From: Acinetobacter pittii
GTDB lineage: Bacteria; Pseudomonadota; Gammaproteobacteria; Pseudomonadales; Moraxellaceae
Reading direction: 5' to 3'
DNA length: 64,000 nucleotides
Assembly: GCF_034064985.1 (NCBI RefSeq)
Contig: NZ_CP139249.1
Coordinates: 2,418,001 to 2,482,000, forward strand
The notes under the pieces are model-generated. The model was not told the DNA's origin and did not search any database. It was given only the letters and a program-made list of their open reading frames with translations. Every line of letters begins with the position of its first letter. Position 1 is the stretch's first letter. Both the position numbers and the translations under genes were made by a program. Shown here in pieces: positions 1 through 10,318 of the stretch.

Positions 1-163
1 CACCATAAACAGATTGCATTTTTAATAAGATAGCCTGTTTACTTGCTTCGTTAGGGACCACACCTTCTACGACAATCGGCTGAGCCAAAGCATAGTTAGC
101 AATAGCATAGATAAAACAGCCTTTTATGAGCTGTGAAAGTTTAGTTTGATATCGTTGATTCAT
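1..163 (-). CDS. T6SS-associated OmpA-like protein, TagN type (partial, N-terminus only)
   Basis: Only the first 54 codons are present; the gene runs off the left edge of the window. The ATG lies two bases after the tagF stop, so it belongs to the T6SS operon. The first residues look like a signal peptide or membrane anchor (a GCFIYAIANYALAQ stretch). This is followed by PIVVEGVVPNEASKQAILLK, which resembles the BON/OmpA-like start of T6SS OmpA-family proteins that anchor the machine to peptidoglycan. In Acinetobacter T6SS loci an OmpA/TagN-type gene follows tagF. The family assignment rests on this context and the short motif, so it is tentative. A different envelope protein cannot be excluded. 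Confidence 0.5.
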   Translation of the reverse strand, partial: MNQRYQTKLSQLIKGCFIYAIANYALAQPIVVEGVVPNEASKQAILLKMQSVYG

Positions 164-165
164 TA

Positions 166-1125
166 TTATTCACCCAAAAAAGTCTGTCTAAATAGTTTTA
201 AGCCTTGATTTAAACTTAATTGGCGTTGGCATAATGATTGTTCTAGCGTAGCTAAACCAGCATTCTGCTCCAAATAAGTATCAATCCACTGAGCTTCTAT
301 TAAAGAAACCCAATGTTTACTATCCATATTCTGAGTAAAAATATCGCTCAGGGCTAAAATATCAGCCCCTTGAAAACCGAAGAATAATACAGGTTGATCT
401 CGATGTAATAAACCTATCAATACCTCAGTATTATGTTCTTTTAAAAAGCGACAAATAATGCTGACCCAAAATGCTGCTATTTCATAACTGTAAGCAGGAT
501 TATTAATAGGCAAAATTAAAACTTTATTTAAGCGACTCGTTCCATTTTGTAAAATTGGTTGCAGTAATAATCCCAGCCCAATCATACTTTGCGCCAATTG
601 ATAAATACTTAACTTCATGAGTTGAGCAAATGAATGCATCGTATGATTTTCATAGAAACCTACACACTCGCGTTCAGTTAAAACCTGAATTTGATTTTGT
701 AAGTGCCCTAATTTTCCAAGCAACAGATCGGAATCTTTAATTCCTTTTAAAGCACGATTGTTTTGAAATAAATCAACGAGTACATGTTTATAGCTATATG
801 GTGCGTACAACAAATTATCATACGGTAAATCAATTTCTAATAAATGGCTCAGTACCATTGGAAAAGATCGACCTGAACTATCTTCACTTGCGAGCAAATT
901 TGCCGCTAAAAACATATTTTCTTTCGGATTCGCAATAAAGAAATCCAATGAAGGTAACGTGTTATAAGCTTGTTTAAAGCTACCTGATTGCATTGCATAT
1001 TCCAATGCTTCAGTAATCCACTGATCAAGCAACTGTATTAGAGCATTCTGACCTTTTGTTTTTAAAAAGTCGCCTCGTGCAGGACTTTTGCCGTAATACA
1101 AAGGAGTTGTTTTTAATGTTTGCAT
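166..1125 (-). CDS. tagF: T6SS-associated protein TagF
   Basis: TagF (DUF2094) proteins are cytoplasmic modulators of T6SS activity, and in some species they repress it post-translationally. The N-terminus carries the family signature [12 protein letters not shown] near residues 8-19. The conserved body runs to about residue 315, which is full family length. A longer reading frame upstream exists, but the ATG at 1125 is preferred: it has a strong GGAGGAG ribosome-binding site six to seven bases upstream, and the product then begins directly with the conserved domain. It lies 37 bp after tssM and two bases before the next gene, all in the same operon. Confidence 0.9.
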   Translation of the reverse strand: MQTLKTTPLYYGKSPARGDFLKTKGQNALIQLLDQWITEALEYAMQSGSFKQAYNTLPSLDFFIANPKENMFLAANLLASEDSSGRSFPMVLSHLLEIDLPYDNLLYAPYSYKHVLVDLFQNNRALKGIKDSDLLLGKLGHLQNQIQVLTERECVGFYENHTMHSFAQLMKLSIYQLAQSMIGLGLLLQPILQNGTSRLNKVLILPINNPAYSYEIAAFWVSIICRFLKEHNTEVLIGLLHRDQPVLFFGFQGADILALSDIFTQNMDSKHWVSLIEAQWIDTYLEQNAGLATLEQSLCQRQLSLNQGLKLFRQTFLGE

Positions 1126-1162
1126 TATTGCTCCTCCTTTCGCATAGAAGTTATTTTCCATG

Positions 1163-4100
1163 TCATGGTTTAACTCCCGCAGAAGGCTGAGCAAGTGCTG
1201 AAACAGGATTTTCAGTTCTTGCTGGAGCAGCTTGAGCTGGCGCTTGCTGAGCAGATACTACACGAGCTGCTTTGTCGGCAGTGACTTTGTCAACCAGTTG
1301 CATACCTGCATAACCACGGCTTGAACCAATACTGCCTGAATTACTGCTAATTAGACGGAAATTCATTTTCACAAATAATGATGGATCAGTTTTACTACGC
1401 CAAAGCATTTCAAATCCGCCATTTTGTTCCTTACGTTGAGCACTATCAATTAAACGGTTAATACCGTACTCACCTGGCTCATCAAAAATTGTATGTGTTT
1501 GGCCTTGTAAATCTACAGCGGTAATACGAGCACCTGGAATACTGCCTTGATTTGGCCAAATGAAGTTAACCCACTGCTGAACACCGTTTTCATAAGTCAT
1601 ACGTTGACCATCAATATCAACGGTATATGAAAGCAATTGCGGGTTTGGAATTGGGTAGAACTGGAAGTTAGATTGGTTAGTCGCTGGTGCCGCTTGCGCT
1701 TGAGCATTCAACTCACCAGTTGCCATACCATTGGCTGGTGCAACATATCTTTGGAAATTCATAACGAATTGAGGATTTAAACTAATGCCTAAATCTTTCC
1801 AAGTTTTAGACGTTAACGTATACCCACGACGAATCACAAATGGATCAAGACTTTCTTTTACAAAGCGAGAAATACTACCGTTTTCACCCAAGATTTGACC
1901 AATTTCACTACTTGTTGCCTGTAAAGAAGCTGATGAGTTAAATGGATATTTCTTAGCAAGATTTGCTGTAAATGGTTGATAGGCTTGCATTACCCATAAT
2001 TTATTAATTTCGTCTTGTGTCGGTGTAATTAAACTCTCAAAAGCCTGCGTAAGTGGACTAACTACCAATTTTTGTAGTAATCGTTGATCAATTTCATTGA
2101 AACCAACCGCCATTTTTTCATCGACAATTTTTTGAGTTTGGTTAAATACAGACGTTTGCTCATTAAGGGTTTGCTTGACTAATGTCATCGCATTAGGTCC
2201 AATTTCACCCGCATTCTTAAGCTCGTTAAACTTACTACGAACTAGAGCTAAATTTGTCATATATTCATCAAGCAATGACTTACCTTGTTGGTCATCACGT
2301 TTGCGAACCAACTGATAGAACATTTGATATTCTTGAGAAATAGCGCCTTGAGCATTATTTGCCACTTGATTAGCAACTTGCTTGTCATCATGATTTAAAA
2401 CTTTACGCTTAAACCACACAATAAATCCTTTTTGTGGAGCTGCGAGCTCAGCTTGAACAACCGGATTATCCCAGTTTGTTTCGACTGCTACTCTTTCAAT
2501 TAATGTTCTAATTGGAGAATTTTGCGGTTCACCTAAGACATCAATATTTTTAACTTGCTGAGCAAATTGACCAGCTTTAGCATAGTGAATACCACTTAAG
2601 AATTTTCTCCATTCCGCAATATATTCTTGCTTATAGAGAGCTGTCAGCTGCTTTCTAATTTGCTCTGGACTACCTGAGAAAGTTAGATCATCAGATTGAC
2701 GACTATTTAGCACCCAATCTTTACTATCTGTTGGCTTATCCGCGGCCTCTTCAATTGCTTTTTCTACATAGTCATTCCATGCCTTTTGAGTAAATACGCC
2801 AGGCAATGCATAACTTCCTAATACAACATTTTTATTGGCTTCACCTACAATCTGACTTACAGTCAACGCAGGGAAACGTACTGCTGCACGCATTTTTATT
2901 TCGTTATAAACACGATCACGCGCAGGCATTCCTCGAACAACCGAGAGCAATACTTGACGTGTTTGATCTACAATTTGAGAGTCAGCTTCTAAAACTGGGA
3001 ATTGCTTATCATTTGCCAAAGTCATTGCGTAAGACAAGATCTGTTCAGCTTCTTGAATCATGTCTGCACGTGGCATTTGACCTTTATTTGCATCTAACCA
3101 AGAGCGCCAGAAACGCGTAACCTGATCGCTTAGATGACTTGCATCCATATATTGCGGATTGCTCATCATTAAATAAGCTTTTAATGCATTATAAGCGTCT
3201 TGAGGATTGGTATCTGAAGGTTCCAAATATTGTTGAGATTGAGCAGTTTGCTTGATCTCAACATTCGTATGATTCGCTTTTAAGGTTGCTTCATTATTTT
3301 TTACACGTTGCAAATATTGAGCAATATTTTGCTGTGTTGGTGTTAACACAATTTGCTTAACACCTTTTAAATATTCGGCTTTTAGCTTTTCACGAAGCTC
3401 ATTGCCCTGATATAAACCAAAACTAAACTTAAGTGGTCTATTTTCATCAAACTCATCTAGCTGTTGTAGACGTCTTTGAAGAATTAGCAAAGCTTCTAAT
3501 TGAGTAGAAAGTTGCTGACCAGAAGCTCTTTCTAACTGAACAACTTTATTTAAATCTGCTTGAACTTCACCAATTAATTGTTGGTTATTACGGTAAGACC
3601 AAACCCATACACCCAAAATAATTGAAACACCCGCTAAAGCACCAATAAATGCAATATACCGTTGACGTTTTCTGTTTGTATTTACATGCTGCTTAACAAG
3701 ATCTTTATCTCTTAAAATAACATCTGAAAATAGACCATTTAAGAAATAGCCATGATTAGGGGTATTTTTTGAATAATCCTTTAAATCACTTTGAGCGATT
3801 TGAGTCAGCTGGAATTCTTGGGCAATTTGTTCAGTCATTGGACTTTCAATTACACCTTCCTGCAAAGCACTCGTGAAGTAGAAGCCGCGGAAAACAGGTT
3901 GAAATTGATATGGATTATCTTCAAAAAGTGTACCAATAAAGCTTTTTAAAGCTGGTTTTAGTGTTTTAAACTCTAATGGGAAAGTCATTACACTTGGTGA
4001 AATATTTTGCGAATGACGGCGGCTTAAATGAGTCGAGCTTACCCCTTTTAGACCATCGTAAAGAATGTTGTAATGTTTTTCGAACAAATCTACTGCGTTA

Positions 4101-4984
4101 TGAGAAGAATTTTGCTCATATGGAAGCGTTGCTCCCCAAGCTTGGTTGTATTCTTGAGCTTCGTAAAACTCAAAGAATTCAGTAAAACCTGCAATTAAGT
4201 CCATCTTTGAAAAGACCAAATAAACAGGCACAACAACTTCTAAACGTTCGGTTAGATCTTGAATACGAGCACGTAAATTTTTAGCAAGCTTTAACGAATT
4301 TTCAGGACTTTGACTAATGAGCTCAGCAATACTAACGATTAAAATCAAACCATTGACTGGAGCTTTAGAACGGTTCTTTTTTAAAATATTTAAGAAACCT
4401 AACCACTCAGAATGATCTTCACTATAAACAGAATAACGACCTGCTGTATCAAGCAAAATACCTTCTGTAGAGAAGAACCAGTCACAATTTCGAGTACCAC
4501 TTAGGCCAGCAGATACCATTTTCTGATGCGTTTCTTCAAATGGAAACTTTAAACCAGAGTTATAAATAGCCGAACTTTTACCTGCTGCCGGGTTACCAAT
4601 AACCATATACCAAGGAAGCTCATATAGTGCAGCATTCCCTTTTTTATCACCCAACTTAGATTTACGAATCAATTGGATTGATTCTTTCATTTGTTGATTA
4701 ATAAGCTGAAGTTCTTCTTTATCTTTATTTTTGCCATATTCAGCTTGGTTATCTTTTTCAATTGCTTCAACTAGCTCTTCACCTTGAGCAGCATGCTTTC
4801 TTCGTTGAATAAGCCAATAGATACCATAAACAATAAGACCCAAAGCATAGGCAGTTGCTAAAGCCCAGAATATATGACGAGGAATTGAAGTATATGAAGA
4901 CATCAATGCCACGAACAATGACACGGCGATAATTGCTTTAGGATTCGTGATGTACTGCCACAAGTAGCCTAAAATTGTATGCAT
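1163..4984 (-). CDS. tssM: T6SS inner-membrane complex protein TssM (IcmF family)
   Basis: TssM is the large inner-membrane protein of the T6SS trans-envelope complex; it spans the periplasm and contacts TssL. The 1273-residue protein has two N-terminal membrane segments (about residues 15-60). A Walker A motif, GNPAAGKS, follows at residues 130-137. A third membrane segment lies near residue 450 ([20 protein letters not shown]), and then comes a long periplasmic IcmF-related region. The Walker motif is intact, so NTP binding is plausible. The gene sits between the asaB-like gene and tagF with short spacers. Acinetobacter T6SS lacks a TssJ lipoprotein, so TssM may rely on the Asa proteins instead (known from the genus, not visible here). 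Confidence 0.96.
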   Translation of the reverse strand: MHTILGYLWQYITNPKAIIAVSLFVALMSSYTSIPRHIFWALATAYALGLIVYGIYWLIQRRKHAAQGEELVEAIEKDNQAEYGKNKDKEELQLINQQMKESIQLIRKSKLGDKKGNAALYELPWYMVIGNPAAGKSSAIYNSGLKFPFEETHQKMVSAGLSGTRNCDWFFSTEGILLDTAGRYSVYSEDHSEWLGFLNILKKNRSKAPVNGLILIVSIAELISQSPENSLKLAKNLRARIQDLTERLEVVVPVYLVFSKMDLIAGFTEFFEFYEAQEYNQAWGATLPYEQNSSHNAVDLFEKHYNILYDGLKGVSSTHLSRRHSQNISPSVMTFPLEFKTLKPALKSFIGTLFEDNPYQFQPVFRGFYFTSALQEGVIESPMTEQIAQEFQLTQIAQSDLKDYSKNTPNHGYFLNGLFSDVILRDKDLVKQHVNTNRKRQRYIAFIGALAGVSIILGVWVWSYRNNQQLIGEVQADLNKVVQLERASGQQLSTQLEALLILQRRLQQLDEFDENRPLKFSFGLYQGNELREKLKAEYLKGVKQIVLTPTQQNIAQYLQRVKNNEATLKANHTNVEIKQTAQSQQYLEPSDTNPQDAYNALKAYLMMSNPQYMDASHLSDQVTRFWRSWLDANKGQMPRADMIQEAEQILSYAMTLANDKQFPVLEADSQIVDQTRQVLLSVVRGMPARDRVYNEIKMRAAVRFPALTVSQIVGEANKNVVLGSYALPGVFTQKAWNDYVEKAIEEAADKPTDSKDWVLNSRQSDDLTFSGSPEQIRKQLTALYKQEYIAEWRKFLSGIHYAKAGQFAQQVKNIDVLGEPQNSPIRTLIERVAVETNWDNPVVQAELAAPQKGFIVWFKRKVLNHDDKQVANQVANNAQGAISQEYQMFYQLVRKRDDQQGKSLLDEYMTNLALVRSKFNELKNAGEIGPNAMTLVKQTLNEQTSVFNQTQKIVDEKMAVGFNEIDQRLLQKLVVSPLTQAFESLITPTQDEINKLWVMQAYQPFTANLAKKYPFNSSASLQATSSEIGQILGENGSISRFVKESLDPFVIRRGYTLTSKTWKDLGISLNPQFVMNFQRYVAPANGMATGELNAQAQAAPATNQSNFQFYPIPNPQLLSYTVDIDGQRMTYENGVQQWVNFIWPNQGSIPGARITAVDLQGQTHTIFDEPGEYGINRLIDSAQRKEQNGGFEMLWRSKTDPSLFVKMNFRLISSNSGSIGSSRGYAGMQLVDKVTADKAARVVSAQQAPAQAAPARTENPVSALAQPSAGVKP

Positions 4985-5014
4985 TCTATTCTCGTTCTAA
5001 GTCCAAAGTTTAAA

Positions 5015-6424
5015 TTAGTTATTCAACACCATCGCATCATCTTCTGAATTTTCAGTGACAGATTGCACAAATGTATGCGCTGACACCGTATTTTCTCCAA
5101 AGACAAAAGGAATGATATGTTCAGGAAAATGCATACTCAGCATAAAGCCATAAATATCAGCTAAATGTTGGGTATGCCCTAATGAAGATTTCACATAAAT
5201 ATAGTGATGCGGTTCGACAGGCATTTGAAAAAAGTGCTGCTGCAATTTTTTCGAAACTTTTATATCGGTCTGATCTGACAATATCAGTACATAAGGCTCC
5301 TCACCTTCATGCTGAGGCAAATCATTAAATTTAAGATTTTTAAAAAGCTTCGCTGTATCTTGTTGGCCCACAACAACTTTCAGTGCCTTAGAAGGTTCTA
5401 ATTCTTGAATTTTCACTAAAGGATCAGCCAGTAAACAGCTGGCCGCAAATTCAGCAGGAATATAATCTTTAATCATCCAAGATTTTTCATCGACCAGATC
5501 CTGATCAATTTCAGAGTCAGCTACGACCAAAAAGAACATCTCATGTTCTCTTTTATGAATACCCTTTAATAGGTGTATCAACTCTTGATAAGCCAGTTGC
5601 TCTCCAAAAAAATGATATTCAATATGGAGCTTTTGAGCAGGAATACCAACCTCAGCAAAGAATTCTAAAATTAGTTCATTACTTTGGTCATCATTCCAGA
5701 TATGTAATAAATCCTCCGAAAGAAGGATGTGTAGATTTAAGCGATTTAAACGATAAACTTCTACGATCGGCATTTGAACATCATCATATTCAGAATCAGG
5801 ATCCACCCATGCCGGATGCATGTGATATTCACGGGCCTGTTGCGACTCATAAAATAAAGTTGAACGTTTTAAATGCTCGGCTAGAAGATATAAATTTTCT
5901 ATATTTTGTTCTAGTTGCTGTCTTATCAATGACATCATACGAACTTGTCGTGGAGAAGCATATTCGCTCTCCTCATGATTCTCTTCATCCAAATCTTTAA
6001 TACGATAAGATAAAAGAGGCAATCCGTAAGAATTTAACAGTTGATCATCCAGCTCTGGGCTTTTAAAGTTTTGTAGCTGCTCAATAATGCTTTCATTCTC
6101 ACCTAATGCATGTAAAGCAAAAGCAGAGTAAATATTAAAGTCTAGCTGTTCTAATGGTTGATCAGCTACTGTGTTTTGTTTTTGACTAGTATCGTCTTTA
6201 TCTTGATTTATAGCTTGCTCTTTCTTGTCTTTATAAGTTTTATAAGCGCTATAAATTAACCATGGCGATAAGATCACCAAGGTAATAACTGCGGGTAGCA
6301 TCAAGAAATAAAGGAAAAAATCTCCTTTATCGGGATTATATTGAACATCACGCCAGTAGAAAATAATAATTCCACTAACCAATGAAAAAATAGCAATGAA
6401 TGAGAGTAATATTTTTTTAATCAT
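5015..6424 (-). CDS. Acinetobacter T6SS locus membrane protein (probable AsaB)
   Basis: This 469-residue protein has two N-terminal hydrophobic segments (about residues 5-24 and 37-62), a charged linker rich in K, D and Q, and a long soluble region without a motif I recognise. Its ATG overlaps the tssG stop (ATGA) and it ends 30 bp before tssM, so it is translationally coupled inside the T6SS operon. Acinetobacter T6SS loci carry genus-specific genes called asa (Acinetobacter T6SS-associated); position and size suggest this is asaB. The likely role is a partner of TssM in the membrane complex, inferred from its position and topology. Confidence 0.65.
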   Translation of the reverse strand: MIKKILLSFIAIFSLVSGIIIFYWRDVQYNPDKGDFFLYFLMLPAVITLVILSPWLIYSAYKTYKDKKEQAINQDKDDTSQKQNTVADQPLEQLDFNIYSAFALHALGENESIIEQLQNFKSPELDDQLLNSYGLPLLSYRIKDLDEENHEESEYASPRQVRMMSLIRQQLEQNIENLYLLAEHLKRSTLFYESQQAREYHMHPAWVDPDSEYDDVQMPIVEVYRLNRLNLHILLSEDLLHIWNDDQSNELILEFFAEVGIPAQKLHIEYHFFGEQLAYQELIHLLKGIHKREHEMFFLVVADSEIDQDLVDEKSWMIKDYIPAEFAASCLLADPLVKIQELEPSKALKVVVGQQDTAKLFKNLKFNDLPQHEGEEPYVLILSDQTDIKVSKKLQQHFFQMPVEPHHYIYVKSSLGHTQHLADIYGFMLSMHFPEHIIPFVFGENTVSAHTFVQSVTENSEDDAMVLNN

Positions 6425-7419
6425 ATTTTCTCTCCAATAAGGCTATAGCAAGTTTCATGGTTATGTATTTTTGGTTGTCGTGATATGAGAAAAGAACCCT
6501 GCCCTAAACCACTCTCGTTGTTGTGAGTTAAGCAAATGGGTTGTATTTCTGACTCATCCAAGATAAGCCGCAGATCTATCGATAAAGTTGGGCTACACCA
6601 AGTTTCCACGAGCTTTTTAAGTTTTAAACTTAACTCTTGGTTTGGTAAGAAATTTAGATATTGCTGACGTTTTAATGGCCCAATTTGAATTTCAATTTTC
6701 CCATCAATCTGCTGAATGGTTTCCCCACAAAAGGTGTTAATACCAAGTAAACTCGGCTGATTTCCACCTAACGTTGTTAATTGGTCACTTGCCAACTTAA
6801 AAGATTCTTGTACGAATTCTTTAATCGTAATGTCATGTTTAAAAATACATGACAGCATTGTTTTTAATGCATGAACTGTATTATTTTGTCCCTGCATTAA
6901 TCCTGAAAATTCTGCAAAATATTCATCCAGATCAGCTTGTTGATGCTGTGAACGCACATAGCCATTCAAAGCATGCAGAATATCTAAATAATCGTTTTTA
7001 TGTTCTATCTCATATCTAATCGGCAGATTATAGGTAATACTAGACTCTACATATTGAGCAGTAAGCTTATGATTAAATAAGCTCAAAAACTCTTTAGTTT
7101 CAGCCCGTTGCTGACGTGGGGCCTGTTTAATTTTATTCGTATATGTATAAGGCAAAGTACCTTGTATGCCCGTAAGGCCAACGATTAAATTTGTAATATA
7201 AATTCGCTCATCCGTTAATTCTAAATTTTCAATCTCTGTAGCAGGAAAATTTAAATTAAAGGATGTCTCAAACTTAAAATGATCACTCCAAGATGAACAC
7301 ATTGCACGACTTGAATCGTGTCTTAATAGTCGTGTGGCTTGAATAAACTCAAAAGACTTTGGCTTTGTAAAGAGCTCAGCTGTTACAGAAGAGTCTTGCC
7401 ACCAACGTTCTGACTGCAT
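6421..7419 (-). CDS. tssG: T6SS baseplate protein TssG
   Basis: TssG is a baseplate wedge component that works with TssE, TssF and TssK. The 332-residue protein opens with the typical TssG N-terminus (a W-x-x-D segment, then FEFIQATRLLRH) and contains the GLTGIQGTLPYTYT motif near residue 90 that marks the family. Length is normal. The ATG at 7419 lies within the last 37 bases of tssF and has a CAGGAG ribosome-binding site about eight bases upstream, so it is probably translated by coupling. Confidence 0.94.
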   Translation of the reverse strand: MQSERWWQDSSVTAELFTKPKSFEFIQATRLLRHDSSRAMCSSWSDHFKFETSFNLNFPATEIENLELTDERIYITNLIVGLTGIQGTLPYTYTNKIKQAPRQQRAETKEFLSLFNHKLTAQYVESSITYNLPIRYEIEHKNDYLDILHALNGYVRSQHQQADLDEYFAEFSGLMQGQNNTVHALKTMLSCIFKHDITIKEFVQESFKLASDQLTTLGGNQPSLLGINTFCGETIQQIDGKIEIQIGPLKRQQYLNFLPNQELSLKLKKLVETWCSPTLSIDLRLILDESEIQPICLTHNNESGLGQGSFLISRQPKIHNHETCYSLIGEKI

Positions 7420-9194
7420 TGGTATAACTCCTGCTGAGATGAATAATCCTTAACAACCAAATCAACAAAACTATTAATTTGAACCTTTAAATTAAAAACA
7501 CGACTTAACAATTGGCTAAAAATGTATAGGCTATGTCCTCTAAATACCGATGAATCAATCTGTAATTCTGCTTTTACCCCTCTTACAAACATTGGGAATG
7601 GTTTTCCATCTACAAGCTTATGAGTGAGTGAAAATTCGAGATGTTTGATTGATTCAATAATTAGATAATTTTCTTTTGATAAAGGTAAGTTATATAAAGC
7701 AAGTAACTCTTTAATATGAGATACCGCATCACCTTTCATTAAAGCTAAACTATTTAATGAAAGGTGTGAAATAACACGCCACTGCTCACTCTGACTTTGA
7801 CCAAATTGATAAGGTTTTGTAGGTCTTTTTAAAACAATGGCACGACGAGCCAAACTACTATCATTTAGATTTAATATATTATTGGACTGTCCTAATGCTT
7901 CATGCGGCAAGTCACGATTTGAGCATAATAGTTTTGTGCTAATAAAATCCGAACGTGTTGACGAAGGATTTAAATTTTTAGAAATAATTGAATAACCCAT
8001 TTCGACAAAATTGGGCTGTAGCTTTTGATAATTCACCGAATAGAAAAAACGTGCCGTGTCAGCATGATAATGACTCATGGCAAAAAAAGGCAGCACTGGA
8101 ACATAGCTCTCTTCTTGAGTCGTTTTTTCACGAACCATATTCATTTCAGTAATTGAATACACCTGATAAAACTCAGGATGATGAGCATCTGTAATCAGTG
8201 GATATTCTAATTGCTTATGTACAATTTTTTGTGGTTCAGCGTATTTTTCAAATAAATTAATAACTGGTGTAGTAAACAATTTAAAATTAGCGACATTTAA
8301 TTCAGAATAATTTCGCACTACAGCTTGATCATTTAAATTTAATTTAAAATGTATAAGCAGTTCAAAATTACTATTTTCTAGAGATAAGCGATTTAAAAAA
8401 CCTAAATCGAGTTTCAGATAATTAAATTTTTCAGGAAAACAAAAATACTCCATCAGCAAACGATAAGCATGATGAGTATGCTGATCGAGTGGCAATAGAC
8501 TTTCTTGCTCGGAAAAACCTGTTAACTCAAATGGATTTTTATCCAGTTCAACAATTTTCTGCCCTATTTTAATGGCAAAAGTTGTTCCCTTCTTAAAAAT
8601 ACTGTCTAGTACTTGAAGTGGAAAATTAGAAATTGCATCTAAATAAATAGGTAGTTTTTCATTTATTAAACATACATGAGCATGATTAAAAATTTCAAAC
8701 TTAAAAGTTAAAGTCGCATTTTGACTTAAATGCATGTGTGCACTAGGTGTGCTTTTAAACTCTAGCGCTTGTAAATTTATAGGGAGTAATTTGACTTCTT
8801 GCGTAGTATTAAACTCACACTGAACCCCTTTAAAGCTACGTGACTTCAAGACTGTGTGAGCAGGAACAATATGCGCTTCTGTGAGCTGTTTTATTTTATT
8901 TATATCTTCAAAACTTATTACTGAACAAGCCGGAAAATGACGTAAGTATTGAGGGAACATCACCTCAAATAAAGAACGTGTAAATACGTCATAACTATCA
9001 GCAAGCTTTTTATCAATACGAGCCGAAATTAATGAAAATGCCTGTATAAGACGTTCGATATGCGGATCATCAATCTGCTCTTGATTTAAAGATAAACGCT
9101 GAGCAATTTTCGGATATTTTTGAGCAAATTCACGAGATTGCTGACCAAATTCCTGTAGTTGTTTTTCGTAAAAAGGTAAAAGCTCTTCTATCAC
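7383..9194 (-). CDS. tssF: T6SS baseplate protein TssF
   Basis: TssF is the main baseplate wedge protein. The 603-residue product has the classic start LLPFYEKQLQEFGQQSREFAQKYP (quoted in part: LLPFYEKQL, then FAQKYPKIAQRL). This is followed by the segment with DPHIERLIQAFSLISARI that defines the VasA/TssF family, and it has the usual length. It follows tssE after 16 bp and overlaps tssG. No lesion is seen. Confidence 0.95.
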   Translation of the reverse strand: MIEELLPFYEKQLQEFGQQSREFAQKYPKIAQRLSLNQEQIDDPHIERLIQAFSLISARIDKKLADSYDVFTRSLFEVMFPQYLRHFPACSVISFEDINKIKQLTEAHIVPAHTVLKSRSFKGVQCEFNTTQEVKLLPINLQALEFKSTPSAHMHLSQNATLTFKFEIFNHAHVCLINEKLPIYLDAISNFPLQVLDSIFKKGTTFAIKIGQKIVELDKNPFELTGFSEQESLLPLDQHTHHAYRLLMEYFCFPEKFNYLKLDLGFLNRLSLENSNFELLIHFKLNLNDQAVVRNYSELNVANFKLFTTPVINLFEKYAEPQKIVHKQLEYPLITDAHHPEFYQVYSITEMNMVREKTTQEESYVPVLPFFAMSHYHADTARFFYSVNYQKLQPNFVEMGYSIISKNLNPSSTRSDFISTKLLCSNRDLPHEALGQSNNILNLNDSSLARRAIVLKRPTKPYQFGQSQSEQWRVISHLSLNSLALMKGDAVSHIKELLALYNLPLSKENYLIIESIKHLEFSLTHKLVDGKPFPMFVRGVKAELQIDSSVFRGHSLYIFSQLLSRVFNLKVQINSFVDLVVKDYSSQQELYQCSQNVGGKTLL

Positions 9195-9210
9195 AACACA
9201 CCCACTATGC

Positions 9211-9687
9211 TTAGGTTCTCGCTGAAATTACATATTGCTGCGTTGTCGGTTTTAACAATGCATCAAAAACGACAGGTTCATACAGTGGATGAATATTTAG
9301 ATATGCTTGAATGCTTAAACACAATGCCCCCATATTGTGCCCATCCAACAACATCTCTACCCGTATTTGTCTTAATCTGGGTTCATGAGCTGCAATTGAC
9401 TGTTCAATAGATTGGCAAATCTTGTCACGATCTAGCGGATTGGCTGTAGAAAGCCCCACAAAATCAATAATACCGAACTGGAGTATAGATTTTTTAACTA
9501 GTGGATAATCATCGACTACATGATCCAACTTAGCGACTCGACTGTTAAGCAAGTCTTCTAAATCTTTTGCTACCGATTCTCTTAATTGCTGAATAGAAAG
9601 ACCTTTTGCATAATCTTCACTTTCAGGAATTAAGCGGTCAAACAAAGTTGAACGAAATCCATAGGGATAAAGCCGATCTAAATTCAT
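9211..9687 (-). CDS. tssE: T6SS baseplate protein TssE (gp25-like)
   Basis: TssE is the gp25-like baseplate component that starts sheath polymerisation. The 158-residue protein has the family N-terminus (LYPYGFRSTLFDRLIPES) and the gp25 core (EDLLNSRV, then a YPLVKKSILQFGI region), and ends in the usual conserved segment LRQIRVEMLLDGHN. It lies 78 bp downstream of hcp, and that gap contains a hairpin that may set its expression below that of hcp. Confidence 0.93.
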   Translation of the reverse strand: MNLDRLYPYGFRSTLFDRLIPESEDYAKGLSIQQLRESVAKDLEDLLNSRVAKLDHVVDDYPLVKKSILQFGIIDFVGLSTANPLDRDKICQSIEQSIAAHEPRLRQIRVEMLLDGHNMGALCLSIQAYLNIHPLYEPVVFDALLKPTTQQYVISART

Positions 9688-9720
9688 TCGAGTTCACAAC
9701 AAGCATGCTTAAAGACAGCA

Positions 9721-9743
9721 GAGGCTAACTTTATGTCAGCCTC
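9721..9743 (-). promoter_or_regulatory. Intercistronic hairpin between hcp and tssE
   Basis: The RNA can form a nine-pair stem (GAGGCTGAC with GTTAGCCTC, one G-T pair) around the loop ATAAA, starting about 20 bases after the hcp stop. No T-run follows, so it is not a standard terminator. Such hairpins can protect the upstream message from 3' decay, which would fit the high demand for Hcp relative to TssE. The function is inferred. Confidence 0.5.
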
Positions 9744-9765
9744 CACCAAATATTCACTTAAACAA

Positions 9766-10269
9766 TTACGCCGCGTAAGAAGCAGTATTGTTAGAAAGTG
9801 ACCATTTCTTAGTAACAGCACCTTTAGCAGTACCGTTAATATCTTGTTGATTGTAAGTCCATTCAACAGCCGCGTATTTCAAACCAAACGCTTCTGTTGG
9901 AACACCTTCTTCATTAACTGTTGGAGTTACACTAGAAACTAAAACATGTTTCAATTTAATTTGTAAGTACTTGATGCGCTTATCACCATTTGCACGGTAG
10001 AAGTCGATTTGTACTTCATCAAATGTATAACCAGCTGAACATGCTTCCCATAATTTCGGGCTAGTTGCATCTAGGTCTTTAACAAAAACCATATCTGAAT
10101 GTTCAACACGTTCAGCAGTATGACCACCAACACTACTTGAAGTAGCAGATTTAGGTTGACGAATGTTGTGAGACCAAGAGTTAACTTCTAACCAGCCTTT
10201 GTGCTCAGCGTCACGAGACTCTCCGTCAACTTTATACTTACCACGAAACTCAACGTATATATCTTTCAT
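9766..10269 (-). CDS. hcp: T6SS inner-tube protein Hcp
   Basis: Hcp forms the hexameric rings of the ejected T6SS tube. The 167-residue protein begins MKDIYVEFRGKYKVDGESRD and contains the family elements GWLEVNSWSHNIRQP and SPKLWEACSAG. It has no extension, so it is a plain structural Hcp, not an effector fusion. It sits between tssC and tssE in the operon, with a clear spacer on the downstream side that holds a hairpin. The sequence is typical of the main Acinetobacter Hcp. Confidence 0.97.
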   Translation of the reverse strand: MKDIYVEFRGKYKVDGESRDAEHKGWLEVNSWSHNIRQPKSATSSSVGGHTAERVEHSDMVFVKDLDATSPKLWEACSAGYTFDEVQIDFYRANGDKRIKYLQIKLKHVLVSSVTPTVNEEGVPTEAFGLKYAAVEWTYNQQDINGTAKGAVTKKWSLSNNTASYAA

Positions 10270-10318
10270 TTAGAACTTTCCTATTTTTAATTTAAAGTTA
10301 TTCTTTCGCTGACCTTTA

